Positions 1 through 4,953 of a stretch of DNA of 6,012 bases are shown here, one piece after another. The notes beneath the pieces were generated by a model. The model ran no database searches. It was not told the DNA's origin and saw only the letters and a program-made list of their open reading frames with translations. The stretch lies in assembly GCA_002440805.1 (NCBI GenBank), contig DJVD01000130.1, forward strand, positions 2,533 through 8,544, read 5' to 3'. The DNA is from Chloroflexi bacterium UBA6265. Its GTDB lineage: Bacteria > Chloroflexota > Chloroflexia > Thermomicrobiales > UBA6265. Positions within the stretch are counted from its first letter, which is position 1. Every line of letters begins with the position of its first letter. A program made the position numbers and the translations under genes.

Positions 1-773
1 AGCGTGGCATCGTGCCAGAGGGTGATCGTTTTGCTGTACCGAAGTGCTTCTATTCGCCCGCGGCAGGTTTGGCACGCTTGCTGCAGTTGCGCCAACTCGC
101 GACGCTTCCATGCCAGCCGGTAGGCTCCCGCACTCATAAGGCTACCAGCGAGCAGATCATACACATCATCACGAATCGCCTGCATGGCGCGCGCATCGCG
201 CAGGTCCCAGGCGGTATTGATGCGCAACATCATCTCCTGGCGGACATGGCGCTCAGCCGGATCGGTGGTGAGATCGGGGTGAAATGTACGGGCCAACTGG
301 CGGTAGAGGCTGCGTAACTCCGCCAGGTCGGGGTGGTTCCCATTGGATCGGGTGGTTTCGTGGCGTGATGTGTCGCTGGCATCCGCCCATTCCCATCCTC
401 TTTCCGATGTTGTTGCACGCGACGCTGGATCCACCACCTCCGTCGACATATCGATACCAAAGAGATCGCCGATATAGCGCAATTCGTCGGGGGTAAAGAC
501 CGAGCTCATCATCCCATCCGGATCGGCCATCAGGCGAGCATGCAGGCGAGAGGTGAAGCGCTCAATCTCGGCGCAGATGAGGCGCAGGCGGTCGCGTTCG
601 GCAGTGATGGCCGCCGATTGCCGGGCTACCTTCTGCTCGAACGCAGCAAAGGCACGCTCCAGTGGTTCCAACTCACGCTGCAGAATCGCCAGTTCGGAGA
701 GCGTATCGGCAATTTGCCGCGAAAGCAGGGCATGCTCAATCTCTTCCAATGTTGTTACGGGCACGATCTGCAT
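1..773 (-). CDS. Coiled-coil / J-domain (DnaJ-like) protein, C-terminus beyond the left edge
   Basis: This is a 257-codon open frame on the minus strand that is still open at base 1, so the gene is partial. The ATG at 773-771 is the first Met after an in-frame TAG at 785-783. Only a weak GTGGA-type ribosome site precedes it. Residues about 10-75 are Glu/Arg/Leu/Ala-rich with heptad-like spacing and probably form a coiled coil. Residues 113-147 are a polar linker. Residues about 150-200 read as a J-domain: helix II LRSLYRQLARTF, the diagnostic HPD at 165-167 (bases 281-273), then helix III with RINTAW. The HPD loop is what stimulates Hsp70 (DnaK) ATPase, so an Hsp70 co-chaperone role is inferred. 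No Gly/Phe-rich region or four-repeat zinc domain of true DnaJ is seen; a single CQTC (234-237) could be half of a zinc site. It is divergently transcribed from the membrane-protein gene at 896. The J-domain call is firm; the partner and role are unknown. Confidence 0.85.
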   Translation of the reverse strand, partial: MQIVPVTTLEEIEHALLSRQIADTLSELAILQRELEPLERAFAAFEQKVARQSAAITAERDRLRLICAEIERFTSRLHARLMADPDGMMSSVFTPDELRYIGDLFGIDMSTEVVDPASRATTSERGWEWADASDTSRHETTRSNGNHPDLAELRSLYRQLARTFHPDLTTDPAERHVRQEMMLRINTAWDLRDARAMQAIRDDVYDLLAGSLMSAGAYRLAWKRRELAQLQQACQTCRGRIEALRYSKTITLWHDAT

Positions 774-810
774 GGGTATCCACTATTCTCAGGCACATTG
801 TCGCGTTGGG

Positions 811-826
811 CGGCGAATGGTCGCCG
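811..826. repeat. 6-bp inverted repeat CGGCGA-N4-TCGCCG
   Basis: CGGCGA and TCGCCG are perfect 6-bp arms with a 4-nt loop (ATGG). The GGCGA/TCGCC core matches that of the dyad at 855-873, so the two may be related binding sites or tandem hairpins in the leader. No T-tract follows on either strand. Confidence 0.35.
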
Positions 827-845
827 GGTCACGTACCATATCTCA

Positions 846-851
846 AGTATA
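846..851 (-). promoter_or_regulatory. Possible -10 element (TATACT) for the J-domain gene
   Basis: On the minus strand the hexamer TATACT matches the sigma-70 -10 consensus at five of six positions and lies 73 nt upstream of the ATG at 773. No good -35 is found at 16-18 bp; a poor TTCAGG lies 19 bp upstream. It is a suggestion only. Confidence 0.25.
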
Positions 852-854
852 CGA

Positions 855-873
855 AGGCGATCCACTATCGCCT
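855..873. repeat. Perfect 7-bp inverted repeat in the divergent intergenic region
   Basis: AGGCGAT and ATCGCCT form perfect 7-bp arms around a 5-nt centre (CCACT). The dyad ends 5 nt before the AGGAG ribosome site of the plus-strand gene. On the minus strand it sits just upstream of the possible -10 of the J-domain gene. It could be a shared operator or a leader hairpin. A second dyad with the same GGCGA/TCGCC core lies at 811-826. There is no T-tract, so it is not a terminator. Confidence 0.45.
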
Positions 874-878
874 GAACC

Positions 879-883
879 AGGAG
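879..883 (+). promoter_or_regulatory. Shine-Dalgarno AGGAG for the membrane-protein gene
   Basis: AGGAG lies 12 nt before the ATG at 896. The spacing is slightly long but it is the only good site nearby. It supports starting the gene at 896 rather than at 662, where the frame would run antisense through the J-domain gene. Confidence 0.6.
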
Positions 884-895
884 TTTGGCAGAACA

Positions 896-1450
896 ATGAT
901 TGCAGGTCATATTGGCGCGGCCGCGGGCGCGAAGCGATGGGCACCGAATGTGCCGTTATGGGCACTGATGGTCGCCAGCTTTGCGCTGGATATCCTCTTC
1001 GCTATCTTCTGGGCGCTGGGTGTGGAGGAGACCACTGCCCTGGAGGGCACCGATGGTGGCTACGGGGAGATGGCGTTCAATGTCGATTGGTCGCATTCGT
1101 TTTTCGGCACGCTGCTGCTCTGCGTGGTTGTGCTGATCCTGTGTACCCGCTGGTGGGGAGCCCGGGGCGCGTTTGTGCTGAGCGCCGTGGTGTTTAGCCA
1201 CTGGTTCCTCGATCTAATTGTGCATCGCCTGGATATGCCGATCGCCCCCGGCAACGCCGGCACCACGCCGCGCGTGGGACTCGGCCTGTGGGATGCGCCC
1301 GTGGTGGCCATGATCCTGGAGTTGCTGATCCTGCTGGGCGGTGCCTACATCTGGTATAGCAGCCCCGATGCAACCAGCAAAGCGAAGCGAGCGAGTATCA
1401 TCACCGCCGGAATCGGCGTGATCATCCTGGCGCTCGATTTCACCCTTTAG
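896..1450 (+). CDS. Small multi-pass membrane protein, YdjM/DUF457-like
   Basis: The product is 184 aa with about five hydrophobic segments: residues 20-43, 69-86, 91-110, 135-154 and 167-184. It has almost no soluble domain and ends inside or directly after the last helix. Polar residues in or next to the helices are H5 (AGHIG), D32, H67 (WSHSFFG), and H102 with D106 (FSHWFLD). This pattern recalls the GH, D, THS and SHxxxD motifs of the YdjM/DUF457 inner-membrane family, which is described as putative metal-dependent hydrolases. The similarity is judged by motif only, and the substrate is unknown. The start at 896 is chosen from AGGAG at 879-883 and because the upstream part of the frame is antisense to the J-domain gene. 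The 3' end overlaps the convergent MFS gene by 11 nt (1440-1450). No terminator is visible. I am confident that it is a real membrane protein, less so of the family. Confidence 0.75.
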   Translation: MIAGHIGAAAGAKRWAPNVPLWALMVASFALDILFAIFWALGVEETTALEGTDGGYGEMAFNVDWSHSFFGTLLLCVVVLILCTRWWGARGAFVLSAVVFSHWFLDLIVHRLDMPIAPGNAGTTPRVGLGLWDAPVVAMILELLILLGGAYIWYSSPDATSKAKRASIITAGIGVIILALDFTL

Positions 1451-2591
1451 GGCGAGCAAACTTGCCGGTGGCCGGGGCGAGGATCGCGGCGGCAGCGCAC
1501 AGGATGGTGACGATAATCATGATGCTGCGCATGGATGTGCCCTGCGCTACCCAGCCCAGAATCGGCGGCCCCGCGAGGAACCCGGTGTAGCCCACCGTGG
1601 CGGTACCGGCCACGGCTTGCCCCCGTGGCAGGGTGGGATGATTGCCCGCCGCCGAAAAAACCAGCGGATACACCACCGAGAGCCCCAATCCGACGAAGAC
1701 AAATCCCACCAGCATGCTCCACGGCTGGTCGATGAGCGTGGCCACCCCAAGTCCGATGGCTGCCAGCGATCCGCTGCGGCGGATCAACTTGGCTGGTCCC
1801 CAGGCGCTGACAAAGCGATCACCGCTAAATCGACCGGTGAGCATAGCGAGGCTGAAGGTGGCGTACCCCAATGCGGCCACATCCTCCGATGTGCCCAAAT
1901 GCTGGTTCAGGTACAGGGCACTCCAGCTATTCATCGCGCCCTCCCCCACGGCGGTGCAGAGGGCGATGATGCCGAGTATCCACAGCGACCGATGCGGAAA
2001 TGAGAAAAACGGCGCGGGTTCGTCACTCTTGTTGCTGGTCAGGTCGGGTAACAGGAACCGTTGCAGCAGCACAAGTGCCGCTACATTAATCGTCGCGATG
2101 ATCCCGAAATGCGTAATCGGCACCAGATCCTGCCACGCCATGAATGCGCCGATCCCCGCCCCGAGAAACCCACCCAGGCTAAAAAACCCGTGCAACGAAT
2201 TGATGATGCTGCGCACGCCGCGGGCTTCGATCTCAATTCCCTGCGCATTCATCGCTAAATCGAGTCCGCCATTCCCGATGCCGAACAGCACCAGCGCCGC
2301 CATCAGTAACCAGGGGTTGGGTGACAGCGCCAATACCGGCAGCGATCCAAAGAAGAGCAGCCCAAAGGCGGTCGTGGTGCGCGCCGAACCGACGGAATCG
2401 ATCAGTTTGCCGGTGATTGGGAACGAAATGAACGCGCCCACGGCCATACCCATCATCACCGTGCCCACACTGCCGGTACTCATACCGAGCTTGTCGACAA
2501 TGGCCGGCACGCGACTCACCCACGCCGAAAGCGTGAGTCCGTTGAGCAAAAAGATGATGGATATGGCAAGCCGGGCGCGGTGTTCCTTCAT
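1440..2591 (-). CDS. MFS transporter, MosC/YbjJ-like (third gene of the operon)
   Basis: The product is 383 aa with about 12 predicted membrane helices, the usual length for a compact MFS permease of the inner membrane. Landmarks are a motif A-like loop after helix 2 (GKLIDSVGSAR, 61-71), GNGGLDLAMNAQG (106-118), SLHGFFSLGG (132-141), GEGAMNSWSALYL (216-228), the second-half motif A GRFSGDRF (253-260) and GYTGFLAGPPILG (334-346). These segments are what I associate with the MosC/YbjJ subgroup; MosC is linked to rhizopine catabolism and YbjJ is uncharacterised. The start is the ATG at 2591-2589, whose A is the last base of the upstream TAA (TAATG). No Shine-Dalgarno lies before it, so translation probably depends on coupling to the ureohydrolase gene. 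An in-frame ATG at 2768 is inside that gene and is rejected. The protein is a paralogue of the MFS protein at 3559-4758. Substrate and direction are unknown. Confidence 0.93.
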   Translation of the reverse strand: MKEHRARLAISIIFLLNGLTLSAWVSRVPAIVDKLGMSTGSVGTVMMGMAVGAFISFPITGKLIDSVGSARTTTAFGLLFFGSLPVLALSPNPWLLMAALVLFGIGNGGLDLAMNAQGIEIEARGVRSIINSLHGFFSLGGFLGAGIGAFMAWQDLVPITHFGIIATINVAALVLLQRFLLPDLTSNKSDEPAPFFSFPHRSLWILGIIALCTAVGEGAMNSWSALYLNQHLGTSEDVAALGYATFSLAMLTGRFSGDRFVSAWGPAKLIRRSGSLAAIGLGVATLIDQPWSMLVGFVFVGLGLSVVYPLVFSAAGNHPTLPRGQAVAGTATVGYTGFLAGPPILGWVAQGTSMRSIMIIVTILCAAAAILAPATGKFARPKG

Positions 2592-3547
2592 TAGATATGT
2601 GCGAACTGTGCAGACCGCGCCATGGCGGCAATCATGTTGATCATCAGTTGCGCCATCAGCATGGGGGTGAGTCCCCGCGGATCGAGCCCGGGAACGAACG
2701 ACGAGAAGTTGGCAGCAATGATATTGCCGCGTTGGGCCGTTGCCTGCAGCAAATCGGTTGCCTGCCAATAGGTCAGGCCGCCGAAGGAAGGCGCGCCTGC
2801 ACCGGGAGCAATCCCCAAATCCATCACATCAGCATCGAAGGCGACATAGATATCCTTCATCGCTGGCAAAGTTTCCCCGATCTCGCGACTGCCACGATCA
2901 TAAATCTCTCGCGCCTTAATCAGCGTATTCCCGTTCGCGAGGGCATCGCGATAATCGTCGGGGCGGGCACTGCCGAGGCCACGAAGCCCCATCTGGATGG
3001 CATGTCCCATATGATCCATCTCGGAGGCCCGGCGAATCGAACTGCTCCAGCCGTTCCGCAAGCCCTCTACCTCATCGCGAAAATCGAGGTGGGCATCGAA
3101 ATGCACCAACGAGACGTCGCTACTCGCATCGAGGCCCCGCATTACCGGCGTCGAGTTGGAATCGTTGCCACCGATCGTGATCGCCACTGCTCCCCTGCTG
3201 CGAATCAGCCGCACGGCTTCTTCAATGCGGGCGTGATTGCCGGGGCCATCATCGGCCGATCCATCAACGTCGCCGCAATCCACCATTCGAATCGGGCGAT
3301 CGTTAAGAATGGTGCCGCCGAGATCGGCATCGTAGTGATCGCGGAACTTGCCGAACTTGCCCGAATGCTCGCGAATCGCGCTGGCTCCCTCGGAGAATGG
3401 CGGCCGATCGGTATACGACGGGTACACCACGCCGTACGGCACGCCGATGATCGCGATCTCCGCGTCGAGCGCGTGCAGGTCGTCACAGCGATCGATTCCG
3501 GCAAATGTGGGCTTCGAATCCGGGACGGGCACAGTTAGGGATGTCAT
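2591..3547 (-). CDS. Divergent ureohydrolase (arginase/agmatinase-fold) enzyme
   Basis: The product is 318 aa, a normal length for the arginase/agmatinase family, which hydrolyses guanidino groups to release urea at a binuclear Mn centre. Recognisable blocks are IIGVPYG (33-39), GASAIRE (54-60), IGGNDSNSTPVMRGL (125-139, in place of GGDHS), FDAHLDFRD (150-158), SIRRASE (170-176), MGLRG (186-190), FDADVMD with APGAGAPSFGG (237-257) and LDPRGLTP (288-295). Metal-ligand positions D151, H153, D155, D238 and D240 are intact. The GGDH His is D129. The catalytic HG-S-P His position is W167 (N165 nearby). The substrate-binding Glu of the VEVNP block is A278 (AANF). The substrate is therefore probably not arginine or agmatine; a guanidino or amidino analogue is inferred. 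AAGGAG at 3560-3555 gives a strong start at 3547. The gene lies between two MFS genes in one operon. Family assignment is secure; activity is not. Confidence 0.9.
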   Translation of the reverse strand: MTSLTVPVPDSKPTFAGIDRCDDLHALDAEIAIIGVPYGVVYPSYTDRPPFSEGASAIREHSGKFGKFRDHYDADLGGTILNDRPIRMVDCGDVDGSADDGPGNHARIEEAVRLIRSRGAVAITIGGNDSNSTPVMRGLDASSDVSLVHFDAHLDFRDEVEGLRNGWSSSIRRASEMDHMGHAIQMGLRGLGSARPDDYRDALANGNTLIKAREIYDRGSREIGETLPAMKDIYVAFDADVMDLGIAPGAGAPSFGGLTYWQATDLLQATAQRGNIIAANFSSFVPGLDPRGLTPMLMAQLMINMIAAMARSAQFAHI

Positions 3548-3554
3548 ACGGGTT

Positions 3555-3560
3555 CTCCTT
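3555..3560 (-). promoter_or_regulatory. Strong Shine-Dalgarno AAGGAG overlapping the upstream stop codon
   Basis: AAGGAG on the minus strand lies 7 nt before the ATG at 3547. Its first two bases are part of the TAA stop (3561-3559) of the upstream MFS gene. This fixes the ureohydrolase start and shows that the two genes share one message. Confidence 0.8.
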
Positions 3561-4758
3561 ATCGTGTCGCGATATTGCGGGCAGGTGCGTAGGTGGACGA
3601 TGCGGCAGGCGCGGGGTTGAGTTTGGTCAGAACCGAGATGCCAAGCAACACTACGGAGACAGCCATAATCGCCGTCCGCAAAGAGGTGAGATCGGCAATG
3701 GCACCAATGAGCAACGGGCCCACGAGAAAGCCAAGAAAACCGATGCTGGCCACCGTCGCCACCGCCTGGGCAGGTGCCACTCCCGGCACCTGGTTAGCGC
3801 GGCGGTAGGTTACCGGTACCACGACCGCCAAACCAAGGCCCATCAGCGTGTAGCCGGAGATGATGGCCCAGGGCTGGTTGATCACCATGCCAAAGCCAAG
3901 ACCCAATGCGGCCATCAGGGAACCGGAAATGAGGGTGCGATCAATGCCCAGGCGGAGGATGACGCTATCGCCGGCCAGCCGACCAAGGGCGGTGGCGATG
4001 GCAAACGCGGTGTAGGCCGCGCTGGCTATGGCTGGCGCGGCATCGAGGTGATCGCGCAGGTAGATGGCAGCCCAGTTGTTGATCGTTTCCTCTCCCAAGG
4101 CAATACAAACGATGGTGAGCCCAAGCGGCAGTAGCATTTTCGGGGGCAACGACGGCAAGGGAAATCGCTTGCGTGGAGCCGTTCGGCCGATGGGCACAAC
4201 GTCATCCGCCTGCATGTTTGGCGTGGTGATGATGAGGATGATCGGGATGGCGATGAGCCCAATAATGCCAAACTGCAGCGCGATATCCACACCGGCCTGG
4301 GCGAGGAAGCCACTGGTGAAGGCACCGGACAGGGCGCCCACACTGAAGAACCCGTACAGGGCGGAAATGAGCGGTCGATGGGTACGGCGTTCCACCACCG
4401 CCCCCTGCACCGACGTGCTCAGGTCGAACCCACCAGTGAACAGACCGAACACAAACATGCCAATGGCGAAACTCACGGTGCCCTCAGCCAGGCTGAGCGC
4501 CGCGACGATCAGCGCGAATGGCAGGGCGAACACCATCTGTGTGTGCGCCGACCCCATGCGGGCAATCAGCCTGGCAGCAACGGTGAAGGCGACGATATTG
4601 CCCAGGGCATAGATAAAGAAGATCACACCCAACTGTGCCGGATTCACGTTCACATCGCTCACTGCGCCGGGGATCCGTGGATACCAGCTCCCCTGGACAA
4701 ACCCGCGCAGCAGAAAGGCAATTGAGATGGCAACGGGCGAGGAGACGGTGCGACGCAT
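3559..4758 (-). CDS. MFS transporter, MosC/YbjJ-like (first gene of the operon)
   Basis: The product is 399 aa with about 12 predicted membrane helices and a soluble Ala/Pro-rich tail from about residue 380. It parallels the MFS protein at 1440-2591 block by block: TGGFDLSTSVQG (108-119), SALYGFFSVG (132-141), GEETINNWAAIYL (222-234), GRLAGDSVI (259-267) and GFLGFLVGPLLIG (340-352). The two are clearly paralogous but far apart in sequence. The central motif A reads GDS here against GDR in the partner, and the NAQG block is SVQG, so their substrates or direction may differ. The ATG at 4758-4756 is the first start and gives a complete N-terminal helix. The ribosome site is poor (GAAAG repeats), and a 5-bp hairpin sits directly before the ATG. 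The stop is 11 nt from the ureohydrolase start. An inner-membrane location is inferred; the substrate is unknown. Confidence 0.93.
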   Translation of the reverse strand: MRRTVSSPVAISIAFLLRGFVQGSWYPRIPGAVSDVNVNPAQLGVIFFIYALGNIVAFTVAARLIARMGSAHTQMVFALPFALIVAALSLAEGTVSFAIGMFVFGLFTGGFDLSTSVQGAVVERRTHRPLISALYGFFSVGALSGAFTSGFLAQAGVDIALQFGIIGLIAIPIILIITTPNMQADDVVPIGRTAPRKRFPLPSLPPKMLLPLGLTIVCIALGEETINNWAAIYLRDHLDAAPAIASAAYTAFAIATALGRLAGDSVILRLGIDRTLISGSLMAALGLGFGMVINQPWAIISGYTLMGLGLAVVVPVTYRRANQVPGVAPAQAVATVASIGFLGFLVGPLLIGAIADLTSLRTAIMAVSVVLLGISVLTKLNPAPAASSTYAPARNIATR

Positions 4759-4804
4759 GAAAGGGACTTTCTTTCGTGTATCCGGTTATCAACGGTGGAA
4801 GCCG

Positions 4805-4825
4805 GCCGAAAACCGGGTTTCCGGC
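4805..4825. promoter_or_regulatory. Near-palindromic 21-bp candidate operator
   Basis: Arms GCCGAAAACC and GGTTTCCGGC around a single central G pair at nine of ten positions. It lies 46 nt upstream of the operon start codon and just after the candidate -10, around the expected transcription start. That is a common place for a repressor site. No regulator gene is visible in the window, and the binding family is unknown. Confidence 0.4.
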
Positions 4826-4828
4826 AAT

Positions 4829-4856
4829 GGTATATCCCCGGGCCGGTCCGGGCCAA
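4829..4856 (-). promoter_or_regulatory. Candidate sigma-70 promoter of the MFS-ureohydrolase-MFS operon
   Basis: On the minus strand, -35 TTGGCC (4856-4851) and -10 TATACC (4834-4829) each match the consensus at four of six positions, with a 16-bp spacer. It lies downstream of the terminator of the M24 gene and upstream of the operon, where a promoter is expected. The spacer is very GC-rich and carries a direct repeat (CCGGGCC at 4838-4844 and 4848-4854). The match is modest, so this is a prediction. Confidence 0.4.
4838..4854. repeat. Tandem 7-bp direct repeat with 10-bp period
   Basis: CCGGGCC occurs at 4838-4844 and again at 4848-4854, separated by GGT. The 10-bp period is close to one helical turn, and the repeat overlaps the candidate -35 and spacer. 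It could be a tandem regulator site, but GC-rich DNA makes such short repeats by chance. Confidence 0.3.
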
Positions 4857-4885
4857 TCCTGCAGGAAATTGGGAGAAGGTGCCTG

Positions 4886-4922
4886 AAAAACAGGATGGGT
4901 GGAGAGAGTTCTCTCCACCCAT
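4886..4922 (-). terminator. Intrinsic terminator of the M24 hydrolase gene
   Basis: ATGGGTGGAGAGA (4895-4907) and TCTCTCCACCCAT (4910-4922) are perfect 13-bp arms separated by GT; in a real hairpin the inner pair would open to a 4-nt loop. On the minus strand the stem is followed by CCTG and then five T (4890-4886). It begins 31 nt after the stop codon of the M24 gene. No T-run follows on the plus strand, so it works in one direction only. Confidence 0.85.
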
Positions 4923-4953
4923 TGGTTTCACATTGCCGCGTGCACCCAGCCAG

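Noticed and set aside
662..895. N-terminal extension of the membrane protein back to the ATG at 662
   Set aside because: The extension is antisense to the J-domain gene, is not hydrophobic, and has no ribosome site. AGGAG before 896 explains the start.
553..1197. Plus-strand open frame of 214 codons across the divergent gap
   Set aside because: It is antisense to the J-domain gene and out of frame with the membrane protein. Its sequence is Arg/Cys/Ser-rich and without coherent helices.
1402..1420. Hairpin CGCCG-GAAT-CGGCG as terminator of the minus-strand operon
   Set aside because: The stem is only 5 bp, inside the convergent coding sequence, and no T-run follows on the minus strand.
1642..2640. 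Long plus-strand open frame of 332 codons opposite the MFS gene
   Set aside because: Its translation is Pro/Ser/Arg-rich without domain features, while the minus strand encodes clear MFS motifs and helices. It is a codon-bias shadow.
2592..2768. Extended start for the third operon gene at 2768
   Set aside because: The extra 59 codons lie within the ureohydrolase gene in another frame and give a Cys/His/Arg-rich stretch foreign to MFS proteins.
2597..3538. Plus-strand open frame of 313 codons almost exactly mirroring the ureohydrolase gene
   Set aside because: The minus strand carries DAHLD, FDAD and other family motifs with a strong ribosome site. The plus frame shows no recognisable fold or ribosome site.
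4882..4894. CCTG-AAAAA-CAGG mini-dyad as a separate element
   Set aside because: It is only a 4-bp stem, and its A/T run is already explained as the U-tract of the intrinsic terminator.
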